Shown here: one piece after another, positions 20,490 through 32,900 of the stretch
Layout of the letters: each line of letters starts with the position of its first letter
Position numbering within the stretch: position 1 is the first letter of the stretch
Assembly: GCA_948144175.1 (NCBI GenBank)
Contig: CANXME010002158.1
Span: forward strand, 186,001-250,000
Direction: 5' to 3'
DNA: 64,000 nucleotides
Source of the DNA: Closterium sp. NIES-65
Taxonomy: Eukaryota; Streptophyta; Zygnematophyceae; Desmidiales; Closteriaceae
Notes under the pieces: model-generated
What the model was told of the DNA's origin: nothing
The model's input: the letters and a program-made list of their open reading frames with translations, nothing else
Databases searched by the model: none
Translations under genes and position numbers: made by a program

Positions 20490-21322
20490 TGTTATAGTCA
20501 CAGTAGGCTCCAATGTGCTTAAAACGAAAGATAGAGTGCACAGTCGGATTTCTGCACAGCGGCTTCAAACGTTCATAGCGTTCTGGTGACAGCTTCAAAT
20601 GACTTGATTCAACTTGGATCTGGAGCGTCTTATTGTCGCCTACAATAGGCAATTTAGATCGCACGATTTGACCAAGTATTGACGACACAGTGTCGGTTTG
20701 AACGAACGGCACTATGGCAGCCACTATAGACTTAGAACACAAAATAGGAAGAGTTAGGAAGAGTTACGAGTTTGGAATGACTCCCAGCTCCTACAAACCC
20801 CAAGAGCCGAGGTACAGTGATGTGGAACAGTGCCACACTGTCCCCAACCACGAAGGGTCTCGAAACTACCCTTCACTAGGGCCTACACCAAGTGAAATGT
20901 TACACTACACAAAGTAATGTAACTATCTTCAATATCTTGAGGTGTACCCTTTTGGCGAGCTTTGAAATCACTTGAGGCTTGACACCAAGGCTCAGGCTCT
21001 TCATCACAAACTCATCCTTGAGTTCTTGATGGGTCTGCTGCACACACCTGCGACACACCGAACGTTCGACACAGGACAAAATAGAAACCGCGCACGACAA
21101 AATAGAAACCGCGCGCGAGACACAAACGACCGCGTAACACACGTCTAGCGATAACTCGCTATTGACCCGACACATACACTCGACATCATGACTCAACATT
21201 CACACACAATTATAAGCATGAAATATATATTATCCCATGCCCTCATACCATTCCATACACACACACACACATGCACGCACACGGACAACAAGCCGAGTGC
21301 AAACCATAGGGTTGCACCAACA
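20490..21322 (-). repeat. Copia 5' LTR (833 bp)
   Basis: In element orientation it runs TGTTGGTGC to CTATAACA. It appears identical to 7648-8481 apart from one missing T near 20518. It would carry the promoter. A TATA-like AT tract lies at about 21220-21232, and the 19-nt tandem motif near 21075-21114. Neither has been tested, and the TATA position would leave a short U3. Confidence 0.95.
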
Positions 21323-21327
21323 GTGTC
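21323..21327. other. Target-site duplication of the copia element, right copy
   Basis: gtgtc directly follows the LTR end and is where the 18-bp satellite resumes in phase. It pairs with 7643-7647. Confidence 0.75.
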
Positions 21328-23061
21328 CGGACGCATGCTTGTGTCCGTACGCATGCTTGTGTCCGGACGCATGCTTGTGTCCGGATGCATGCCTGAGTCC
21401 GGTCGCATGCTGGTCTCCAGACGCATGCTTGTGTCCGGACGCATGCTTGTGTCCGGACGCATGCTTGTGTCCGGACGCATGCTTGTGTCCGAACGCATGC
21501 TTGAGTCCGGTCGCATGCTTGTGTCCGGTTGCATGCTTGTGTCCGGACGCATGCTTGTGTCCGGACGCATGCTTGTGTCCGGACGCATGCTTGTGTCCGG
21601 ACGCATGCTTGTGTCCGGACGCATGCTTGTGTCCGGACGCATGCTTGTGTCCGGACGCATGCTTGTGTCCGGACGCATGCTTGTGTCCGGACGCATGCTT
21701 GTGTCTGGTCGCATGCTTGTATCCGGACGCATGCTTGTGTTCGGACGCATGCTTGTGTCCGGACGCATGCTTGTGTCCGGACGCATGCTTGAGTCCGGTC
21801 GCATGCTTGTGTCCGGACGCATGCTTGTGTCCGGACGCATGCTTGTGTCCGGACGCATGCTTGTGTCCGGACGCATGCTTGTGCCCGGTCGCATGCTTGT
21901 GTCCGGACGCATGCTTGTGTTCGGACGCATGCTTGAGTCCGGTCGCATGCTTGTGTCCGGACGCATGCTTGTGTTCGGACGCATGCTTGTGTCCGGACGC
22001 ATGCTTGTGTCCGGACGCATGCTTGTGTCCGGACGCATGCTTGTGTCCGGTCGCATGCTTGTGTCCGGACGCATGCTTGTGTCCGGACGCATGCTTGTGT
22101 CCGGATGCATGCTTGTGTTCGGACGCATGCTTGTGTCCGGACGCATGCTTGTGTCCGGTCGCATGCTTGTGTCCGGACGCATGCTTGTGTTCGGACGCAT
22201 GCTTGTGTCCGGACGCATGCTTGTGTCCGGACGCATGCTTGTGTCCCGAAGCATGCTTGAGTCCGGTCGCATGCTTGTGTCCGGACGCATGCTTGTGTCC
22301 GGACGCATGCTTGTGTCCGGACGCATGCTTGTGTCCGGACGCATGCTTGAGTCCGGTCGCATGCTTGTGTCCGGACGCATGCTTGAGTCCGGTCGCATGC
22401 TTGTGTCCGTACGCATGCTTGTGTCCAGACGCATGCTTGTGTCCGGACGCATGCTTGTGTCCGGACGCATGCTTGTGTCCGGACGCATGCTTGGGTCTGG
22501 TCGCATGCTTGTGTCCGGACGCATGCTTGTGTCCGGACGCATGCTTGTGTCCGGACGCATGCTTGTGTCCGGACGCATGCTTGGGTCCGGACGCATGCTT
22601 GTGTCCGGACGCATGCTTGTGTCCGGACGCATGCTTGTGTCCGGACGCATGCTTGTGTCCGGACGCATGCTTGTGTCCCGACGCATGCTTGTGTCCGGTC
22701 GCATGCTTGTGTCCGGACGCATGCTTGTGTCCGGACGCTTGCTTGTGTCCGGACGCATGCTTGTGTCCGGACGCATGCTTGTGTCCGGATGTATGCTTGT
22801 GTCCGGACGCATGCTTGTGTCCGGACGCATGCTTGTGTTCGGATGTATGCTTGTGTCCGGACGCATGCTTGTGTCCGGACGCATGCTTGTGTCCGGACGC
22901 ATGCTTGTGTCCGGTCGCATGCTTGTGTCCGGACGCATGCTTGTGTCCGGACGCATGCTTGTGTCCGGACGCATGCTTGTGTCCGGACGCATGCTTGTGT
23001 GCGGACGCATGCTTGTGTCCGGACGCATGCTTGTGTGCGGACGCATGCTTGTGTCCGGACG
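21323..23061. repeat. Array B, substitution-rich left edge
   Basis: Units keep exact 18-bp phase but many carry substitutions. A linked double variant, ttgAgtccggTcgc, recurs at least seven times between about 21,390 and 22,400. Other recurrent types are GTGTTCGG (21,741-22,194), TTGGGTCC (from about 22,490) and GTGCGG (22,999-23,040). Each type clusters locally. Confidence 0.85.
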
Positions 23062-26000
23062 CATGGCTTGTGTCCGGACGCATGCTTGTGTCCGGTCACA
23101 TGCTTGTGTCCGGACGCATGCTTGTGTCCGGACGCATGCTTGTGTCCGGTCGCATGCTTGTGTCCGGACGCATGCTTGTGTCCGGACGCATGCTTGTGTC
23201 CGGACGCATGCTTGGGTCCGGACGCATGCTTGTGTCCAGTCGCATGCTTGTGTCCGGACGCATGCTTGTGTGCGGACGCATGCTTGTGTCCGGACGCATG
23301 CTTGTGTCCGGACGCATGCTTGGGTCCGGACGCATGCTTGGGTCCGGTCGCATGCTTGTGTCCGGACGCATGCTTGTGTCCGGACGCATGCTTGTGTCCG
23401 GACGCATGCTTGTGTCCGGACGCATGCTTGTGTCCGGACGCATGCTTGTGTCGGGACGCATGCTTGGGTCCGGACGCATGCTTGTGTCCGGACGCATGCT
23501 TGGGTCCGGACGCATGCTTGTGTCCGGACGCATGCTTGTGTCCGGACGCATGCTTGTGTCCGGACGCATGCTTGTGTCCGGTCGCATGCTTGTGTCCGGA
23601 CGCATGCTTGTGTCCGGACGCATGCTTGTGTCCGGACGCATGCTTGTGTCCGGACGCATGCTTGTGTCCGGACGCATGCTTGTGTCCGGACGCATGCTTG
23701 TGTCCGGACGCATGCTTGTGTCCGGTCGCATGCTTGTGTCCGGACGCATGCTTGTGTCCGGTCGCATGCTTGTGTCCGGACGCATGCTTGTGTCCGGACG
23801 CATGCTTGTGTCCGGTCGCATGCTTGTGTCCGGACGCATGCTTGGTCCGGACGCATGCTTGTGTCCGGACGCATGCTTGTGTCCGGACGCATGCTTGTGT
23901 CGGGACGCATGCTTGTGTCCGGACGCATGCTTGTGTCCGGACGCATGCTTGTGTCCGGACGCATGCTTGTGTCCGGACGCATGCTTGTGTCCGGACGCAT
24001 GCTTGTGTCCGGACGCATGCTTGTGTCCGGATGCATGCTTGTGTCCGGACGCATGCTTTGGGTCCGGACGCATGCTTGTGTCCGGACGCATGCTTGTGTC
24101 CGGACGCATGCTTGTGTCCGGACGCATGCTTGTGTCCGGACGCATGCTTGTGTCCGGACGCATGCTTGTGTCCGGACGCATGCTTGTGTCCGGACGCATG
24201 CTTGTGTCCGGACGCATGCTTGTGTCCGGACGCATGCTTGTGTCCGGACGCATGCTTGTGTCCGGACGCATGCTTGTGTCCGGACGCATGCTTGTGTCCG
24301 GACGCATGCTTGTGTCCGGACGCATGCTTGTGTCCGGACGCATGCTTGTGTCCGGACGCAGCTTGTGTCCGGACGCATGCTTGTGTCCGGACGCATGCTT
24401 GTGTCCGGAAGCATGCTTGTGTCCGGACGCATGCTTGTGTCCGGACGCATGCTTGTGTCCGGACGCATGCTTGTGTCCGGACGCATGCTTGTGTCCGGAC
24501 GCATGCTTGTGTCCGGACGCATGCTTGTGTCCGGACGCATGCTTGTGTCCGGACGCATGCTTGTGTCCGGACGCATGCTTGTGTCCGGGACGCTATGCTT
24601 GTGTCCGGACGCATGCTTGTGTCCGGACGCATGCTTGTGTCCGGACGCATGCTTGTGTCCGGACGCATGCTTGAGTCGGACGCATGCTTGGTCCGGACGC
24701 ATGCTTGTGTCCGGACGCATGCTTGTGTCCGGACGCATGCTTGTGTCCGGACGCATGCTTGTGTCCGGACGCATGCTTGGGTCCGGACGCATGCTTGTGT
24801 CCGGACGCATGCTTGTGTCCGGACGCATGCTTGTGTCCGGACGCATTGCTTGTGTCCGGACGCATGCTTGTGTCCGGACGCATGCTTGGGTCCGGACGCA
24901 TGCTTGTGTCCGGCGCATGCTTGGTGTCCGGACGCATGCTTGTGTCCGGGACGCATGCTTGTGTCCGGACGCATGCTTGTGTCCGGACGCATGCTTGTGT
25001 CCGGACGCATGCTTGTGTCCGGACGCATGCTTGTGTCCGGACGCATGCTTGTGTCCGGACGCATGCTTGTGTCCGGACGCATGCTTGTGTCCGGACGCAT
25101 GCTTGTGTCCGGACGCATGCTTGTGTCCGGACGCATGCTTGTGTCCGGACGCATGCTTGATGTCCGGACGCATGCTTGTGTCCGGACGCATGCTTGTGTC
25201 CGGACGCATGCTTGTGTCCGGACGCATGCTTGTGTCCGGACGCATGCTTGTGTCCGGACGCATGCTTGTGTCCGGACGCATGCTTGTGTCCGGACGCATG
25301 CTTGTGTCCGGTCGCAATGCTTGTGTCCGGACGCAGCTTGTGTCCGGACGAATGCTTGTGTCCGGACGCATGCTTGTGTCCGGACGCAATGCTTGTGTCC
25401 GGACGCATGCTTGTGTCCGGACGCATGCTTGTGTCCGGTCGCCATGCTCGTGTCCGGACGCATGCTTGTGTCCGGATCGCTATGCCTTGTGTCTGACGCA
25501 TGCTTGTGGTCCGGACGCATGCTTGTGTCCGGACGCATGCTTGTGTCCGGACGCATGCTTGTGTCCGGACGCATGCTTGTGTCCGGACGCATGCTTGTGT
25601 CCGGACGCATGCTTGTGTCCGGACGCATGCTTGTGTCCGGACGCATGCTTGTGTCCGGACGCATGCTTGTGTCCGGACGCATGCTTGTGTCCGGACGCAT
25701 GCTTGTGTCCGGACGCATGCTTGTGTCCGGACGCATGCTTGTGTCGGACGCATGCTTGTGTCCGGTACGCATGCTTGTGTCCGGACGCATGCTTGTGTTC
25801 CGGTCGCATGCTTGTGTCCGGACGCATGCTTGTGTCCGGACGCATGCTTGTGTCCGGACGCATGCTTGTGTCCGTACGCATGCTTGTGTCCGGACGCATG
25901 CTTGTGTCCGGACGCATGCTTGTGTCCGGACGCATGCTTGTGTCCGGACGCATGCTTGATGTCCGGGACGCAATGCTTGTGTCCGGACGCATGCTGGTCC

Positions 26001-26953
26001 CGGACGCATGCTTGTGTCCGGCATGCTTGTGTCCGGACGCATGCTTGTGTCCGGACGCATGCTTGTGTCGGAGCATGCGGTCCGGACGCTGCTTGTGTCC
26101 GGCGCAATGCTTGTGTCAGGACGCATGCTTGTGTCCGGACGCATGCTTGTGTCCGACGCATGCTTGTGTCCGGACGCATGCTTGTGTCCGGACGCATGCT
26201 TGTGTCCGGTCGCATGCTTGTGTCCGGACGCATGCTTGGGTCCGGACGCATGCTTGTGTTCGGACGCATGCATTGTGTCGGACGCATGCTTGTGTCCGGA
26301 CGCATGCTTGTGTCCGGACGCATGCTTGTGTCCGGACGCATGCTTGTGTCCGGGACGCATGCTTGTGTCCGGACGCATGCTTGTGTCCGGACGCATGCTT
26401 GTGTCCGGACGCATGCTTGTGTCCGGACGATGCTTGATGTCCGGACGCAGCTTGTGTCCGACGCATGCTTGTGTCCGGACGCATGCTTGTGTCCGGATGC
26501 ATGCTTGTGTCGGACGCATGCTTGTGTCCGGACGCATGCTTGTGTCCGGACGCATGCTTGTGTCCGGTCGCATGCTTGTGTCCGGACGCATGCTTGTGTC
26601 CGGACGGCATGCTTGTGTCCGGACGCATGCTTGGTGTCCGGACGCATGCTTGTGTCCGGACGCATGCTTGTGTCCGGACGCATGCTTGGGGCTTGTGTCC
26701 GGACGCATGCTTGTGTCCGACGCATGCTTGTGTTCGGACGCATGCTTGTGTCCGGACGCATGCTTGTGTCCGGACGCATGCTTGTGTCCGGACGCATGCT
26801 TGTGTCCGGACGCATGCTTGTGTCCGGACGCATGCTTGTGTCCGGACGCATGCTTGTGTCCGGACGCATGCTTGTGTCCGGACGCATGCTTGTGTCCGGA
26901 CGCATGCTTGTGTCCGGACGCATGCTTGTGTCCGGTCGCATGCTTGTGTCCGA
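23062..26953. repeat. Array B, indel-rich zone
   Basis: Small insertions and deletions break the 18-bp phase, sparsely at first (23,065; 23,845; 24,058) and densely from about 24,360 to 26,950. Examples are a missing T near 24,360, an extra base near 24,842 and shortened units near 26,020-26,100. The changes look scattered and mostly non-recurrent, unlike the left edge. This could be decay or poor consensus sequence. Confidence 0.8.
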
Positions 26954-29900
26954 CGCATGCTTGTGTCCGGACGCATGCTTGTGTCCGGACGCATGCTTGT
27001 GTCCGGACGCATGCTTGTGTCCGGACGCATGCTTGTGTCCGGACGCATGCTTGTGTCCGGACGCATGCTTGTGTTCGGACGCATGCTTGTGTCCGGACGC
27101 ATGCTTGTGTCCGGACGCATGCTTGTGTCCGGACGCATGCTTGTGTCCGGTCGCATGCTTGTGTCCGGACGCATGCTTGTGTCCGGACGCATGCTTGTGT
27201 CCGGACGCATGCTTGTGTCCGGACGCATGCTTGTGTCTGGACGCATGCTTGTGTCCGGACGCATGCTTGTGTCCGGACGCATGCTTGTGTCCGGTCGCAT
27301 GCTTGTGTCCGGACGCATGCTTGTGTCCGGACGCATGCTTGTGTCCGGACGCATGCTTGTGTCCGGACGCATGCTTGTGTCCGGACGCATGCTTGTGTCC
27401 GGACGCATGCTTGTGTCCGGACGCATGCTTGTGTCCGGACGCATGCTTGTGTCCGGACGCATGCTTGTGTCCGGACGCATGCTTGTGTCCGGACGCATGC
27501 TTGTGTCCGGACGCATGCTTGTGTCCGGACGCATGCTTGTGTCCGGACGCATGCTTGTGTCCGGTCGCATGCTTGTGTCCGGACGCATGCTTGTGTCCGG
27601 ACGCATGCTTGTGTCCGGACGCATGCTTGTGTCCGGACGCATGCTTGTGTCCGGACGCATGCTTGTGTCCGGACGCATGCTTGTGTCCGGACGCATGCTT
27701 GTGTCCGGACGCATGCTTGTGTCCGGACGCATGCTTGTGTCCGGACGCATGCTTGTGTCCGGACGCATGCTTGTGTCCGGACGCATGCTTGTGTCCGGAC
27801 GCATGCTTGTGTCCGGACGCATGCTTGTGTCCGGACGCATGCTTGTGTCCGGACGCATGCTTGTGTCCGGACGCATGCTTGTGTCCGGACGCATGCTTGT
27901 GTCCGGACGCATGCTTGTGTCCGGACGCATGCTTGTGTCCGGACGCATGCTTGTGTCCGGACGCATGCTTGTGTCCGGTCGCATGCTTGTGTCCGGACGC
28001 ATGCTTGTGTCCGGACGCATGCTTGTGTCCGGACGCATGCTTGTGTCCGGACGCATGCTTGTGTCCGGACGCATGCTTGTGTCCGGACGCATGCTTGTGT
28101 CCGGACGCATGCTTGTGTCCGGACGCATGCTTGTGTCCGGTCGCATGCTTGTGTCCGGACGCATGCTTGTGTCCGGACGCATGCTTGTGTCCGGACGCAT
28201 GCTTGTGTCCGGACGCATGCTTGTGTCCGGACGCATGCTTGTGTCCGGACGCATGCTTGTGTCCGGACGCATGCTTGTGTCCGGACGCATGCTTGTGTCC
28301 GGACGCATGCTTGTGTCCGGACGCATGCTTGTGTCCGGACGCATGCTTGTGTCCGGTCGCATGCTTGTGTCCGGACGCATGCTTGTGTCCGGACGCATGC
28401 TTGTGTCCGGACGCATGCTTGTGTCCGGACGCATGCTTGTGTCCGGACGCATGCTTGTGTCCGGACGCATGCTTGTGTCCGGTCGCATGCTTGTGTCCGG
28501 ACGCATGCTTGTGTCCGGACGCATGCTTGTGTCCGGACGCATGCTTGTGTCCGGACGCATGCTTGTGTCCGGACGCATGCTTGTGTCCGGACGCATGCTT
28601 GTGTCCGGACGCATGCTTGTGTCCGGACGCATGCTTGTGTCCGGACGCATGCTTGTGTCCGGACGCATGCTTGTGTCCGGTCGCATGCTTGTGTCCGGAC
28701 GCATGCTTGTGTCCGGACGCATGCTTGTGTCCGGACGCATGCTTGTGTCCGGACGCATGCTTGTGTCCGGACGCATGCTTGTGTCCGGACGCATGCTTGT
28801 GTCCGGACGCATGCTTGTGTCCGGACGCATGCTTGTGTCCGGACGCATGCTTGTGTCCGGACGCATGCTTGTGTCCGGACGCATGCTTGTGTCCGGACGC
28901 ATGCTTGTGTCCGGACGCATGCTTGTGTCCGGACGCATGCTTGTGTCCGGACGCATGCTTGTGTCCGGACGCATGCTTGTGTCCGGACGCATGCTTGTGT
29001 CCGGTCGCATGCTTGTGTCCGGACGCATGCTTGTGTCCGGACGCATGCTTGTGTCCGGACGCATGCTTGTGTCCGGACGCATGCTTGTGTCCGGTCGCAT
29101 GCTTGTGTCCGGACGCATGCTTGTGTCCGGACGCATGCTTGTGTCCGGACGCATGCTTGTGTCCGGACGCATGCTTGTGTCCGGACGCATGCTTGTGTCC
29201 GGACGCATGCTTGTGTCCGGACGCATGCTTGTGTCCGGACGCATGCTTGTGTCCGGACGCATGCTTGTGTCCGGACGCATGCTTGTGTCCGGACGCATGC
29301 TTGTGTCCGGACGCATGCTTGTGTCCGGACGCATGCTTGTGTCCGGACGCATGCTTGTGTCCGGACGCATGCTTGTGTCCGGACGCATGCTTGTGTCCGG
29401 ACGCATGCTTGTGTCCGGACGCATGCTTGTGTCCGGACGCATGCTTGTGTCCGGACGCATGCTTGTGTCCGGACGCATGCTTGTGTCCGGTCGCATGCTT
29501 GTGTCCGGACGCATGCTTGTGTCCGGACGCATGCTTGTGTCCGGACGCATGCTTGTGTCCGGACGCATGCTTGTGTCCGGACGCATGCTTGTGTCCGGAC
29601 GCATGCTTGTGTCCGGACGCATGCTTGTGTCCGGACGCATGCTTGTGTCCGGACGCATGCTTGTGTCCGGACGCATGCTTGTGTCCGGACGCATGCTTGT
29701 GTCCGGACGCATGCTTGTGTCCGGACGCATGCTTGTGTCCGGACGCATGCTTGTGTCCGGACGCATGCTTGTGTCCGGACGCATGCTTGTGTCCGGACGC
29801 ATGCTTGTGTCCGGACGCATGCTTGTGTCCGGACGCATGCTTGTGTCCGGACGCATGCTTGTGTCCGGACGCATGCTTGTGTCCGGACGCATGCTTGTGT

Positions 29901-29970
29901 CCGGACGCATGCTTGTGTCCGGACGCATGCTTGTGTCCGGACGCATGCTTGTGTCCGGTCGCATGCTTGT
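26954..29970. repeat. Array B, in-phase zone with sparse GGTCGC variants
   Basis: Phase is exact. The main variant is GGACGC to GGTCGC, seen at 27151, 27295, 27565, 27979, 28141, 28357, 28483, 28681, 29005, 29095, 29491 and 29959. Gaps are irregular multiples of 18 (from 5 to 26 units), so there is no simple higher-order repeat. Confidence 0.85.
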
Positions 29971-32900
29971 GTCCGGACGCATGCTTGTGTCCGGACGCAT
30001 GCTTGTGTCCGGACGCATGCTTGTGTCCGGACGCATGCTTGTGTCCGGACGCATGCTTGTGTCCGGACGCATGCTTGTGTCCGGACGCATGCTTGTGTCC
30101 GGACGCATGCTTGTGTCCGGACGCATGCTTGTGTCCGGACGCATGCTTGTGTCCGGACGCATGCTTGTGTCCGGACGCATGCTTGTGTCCGGACGCATGC
30201 TTGTGTCCGGACGCATGCTTGTGTCCGGACGCATGCTTGTGTCCGGACGCATGCTTGTGTCCGGACGCATGCTTGTGTCCGGACGCATGCTTGTGTCCGG
30301 ACGCATGCTTGTGTCCGGACGCATGCTTGTGTCCGGACGCATGCTTGTGTCCGGACGCATGCTTGTGTCCGGACGCATGCTTGTGTCCGGACGCATGCTT
30401 GTGTCCGGACGCATGCTTGTGTCCGGACGCATGCTTGTGTCCGGACGCATGCTTGTGTCCGGACGCATGCTTGTGTCCGGACGCATGCTTGTGTCCGGAC
30501 GCATGCTTGTGTCCGGACGCATGCTTGTGTCCGGACGCATGCTTGTGTCCGGACGCATGCTTGTGTCCGGACGCATGCTTGTGTCCGGACGCATGCTTGT
30601 GTCCGGACGCATGCTTGTGTCCGGACGCATGCTTGTGTCCGGACGCATGCTTGTGTCCGGACGCATGCTTGTGTCCGGACGCATGCTTGTGTCCGGACGC
30701 ATGCTTGTGTCCGGACGCATGCTTGTGTCCGGACGCATGCTTGTGTCCGGACGCATGCTTGTGTCCGGACGCATGCTTGTGTCCGGACGCATGCTTGTGT
30801 CCGGACGCATGCTTGTGTCCGGACGCATGCTTGTGTCCGGACGCATGCTTGTGTCCGGACGCATGCTTGTGTCCGGACGCATGCTTGTGTCCGGACGCAT
30901 GCTTGTGTCCGGACGCATGCTTGTGTCCGGACGCATGCTTGTGTCCGGACGCATGCTTGTGTCCGGACGCATGCTTGTGTCCGGACGCATGCTTGTGTCC
31001 GGACGCATGCTTGTGTCCGGACGCATGCTTGTGTCCGGACGCATGCTTGTGTCCGGACGCATGCTTGTGTCCGGACGCATGCTTGTGTCCGGACGCATGC
31101 TTGTGTCCGGACGCATGCTTGTGTCCGGACGCATGCTTGTGTCCGGACGCATGCTTGTGTCCGGACGCATGCTTGTGTCCGGACGCATGCTTGTGTCCGG
31201 ACGCATGCTTGTGTCCGGACGCATGCTTGTGTCCGGACGCATGCTTGTGTCCGGACGCATGCTTGTGTCCGGACGCATGCTTGTGTCCGGACGCATGCTT
31301 GTGTCCGGACGCATGCTTGTGTCCGGACGCATGCTTGTGTCCGGACGCATGCTTGTGTCCGGACGCATGCTTGTGTCCGGACGCATGCTTGTGTCCGGAC
31401 GCATGCTTGTGTCCGGACGCATGCTTGTGTCCGGACGCATGCTTGTGTCCGGACGCATGCTTGTGTCCGGACGCATGCTTGTGTCCGGACGCATGCTTGT
31501 GTCCGGACGCATGCTTGTGTCCGGACGCATGCTTGTGTCCGGACGCATGCTTGTGTCCGGACGCATGCTTGTGTCCGGACGCATGCTTGTGTCCGGACGC
31601 ATGCTTGTGTCCGGACGCATGCTTGTGTCCGGACGCATGCTTGTGTCCGGACGCATGCTTGTGTCCGGACGCATGCTTGTGTCCGGACGCATGCTTGTGT
31701 CCGGACGCATGCTTGTGTCCGGACGCATGCTTGTGTCCGGACGCATGCTTGTGTCCGGACGCATGCTTGTGTCCGGACGCATGCTTGTGTCCGGACGCAT
31801 GCTTGTGTCCGGACGCATGCTTGTGTCCGGACGCATGCTTGTGTCCGGACGCATGCTTGTGTCCGGACGCATGCTTGTGTCCGGACGCATGCTTGTGTCC
31901 GGACGCATGCTTGTGTCCGGACGCATGCTTGTGTCCGGACGCATGCTTGTGTCCGGACGCATGCTTGTGTCCGGACGCATGCTTGTGTCCGGACGCATGC
32001 TTGTGTCCGGACGCATGCTTGTGTCCGGACGCATGCTTGTGTCCGGACGCATGCTTGTGTCCGGACGCATGCTTGTGTCCGGACGCATGCTTGTGTCCGG
32101 ACGCATGCTTGTGTCCGGACGCATGCTTGTGTCCGGACGCATGCTTGTGTCCGGACGCATGCTTGTGTCCGGACGCATGCTTGTGTCCGGACGCATGCTT
32201 GTGTCCGGACGCATGCTTGTGTCCGGACGCATGCTTGTGTCCGGACGCATGCTTGTGTCCGGACGCATGCTTGTGTCCGGACGCATGCTTGTGTCCGGAC
32301 GCATGCTTGTGTCCGGACGCATGCTTGTGTCCGGACGCATGCTTGTGTCCGGACGCATGCTTGTGTCCGGACGCATGCTTGTGTCCGGACGCATGCTTGT
32401 GTCCGGACGCATGCTTGTGTCCGGACGCATGCTTGTGTCCGGACGCATGCTTGTGTCCGGACGCATGCTTGTGTCCGGACGCATGCTTGTGTCCGGACGC
32501 ATGCTTGTGTCCGGACGCATGCTTGTGTCCGGACGCATGCTTGTGTCCGGACGCATGCTTGTGTCCGGACGCATGCTTGTGTCCGGACGCATGCTTGTGT
32601 CCGGACGCATGCTTGTGTCCGGACGCATGCTTGTGTCCGGACGCATGCTTGTGTCCGGACGCATGCTTGTGTCCGGACGCATGCTTGTGTCCGGACGCAT
32701 GCTTGTGTCCGGACGCATGCTTGTGTCCGGACGCATGCTTGTGTCCGGACGCATGCTTGTGTCCGGACGCATGCTTGTGTCCGGACGCATGCTTGTGTCC
32801 GGACGCATGCTTGTGTCCGGACGCATGCTTGTGTCCGGACGCATGCTTGTGTCCGGACGCATGCTTGTGTCCGGACGCATGCTTGTGTCCGGACGCATGC

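Larger units (their letters stand above)
7648..21322 (-). mobile_element. Ty1/copia LTR retrotransposon, full length, interrupted by a nested gypsy element
   Basis: On the minus strand the order is: 5' LTR (20490-21322), primer-binding site (20476-20487), gag-PR-IN-RT-RNase H polyprotein, polypurine tract (8484-8492), 3' LTR (7648-8481). Integrase lies before RT, which is the copia order. Without the gypsy insert and one target duplication the element is about 6.5 kb. It lies in the 18-bp satellite with a 5-bp gtgtc duplication. The two LTRs differ, as far as I can see by eye, by one indel in a T/A run (7675-7680 against 20518-20522), so insertion was recent. It is now non-autonomous: a gypsy element splits RT, and a frameshift near 8615 cuts off the C-terminal tail. 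Confidence 0.95.
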
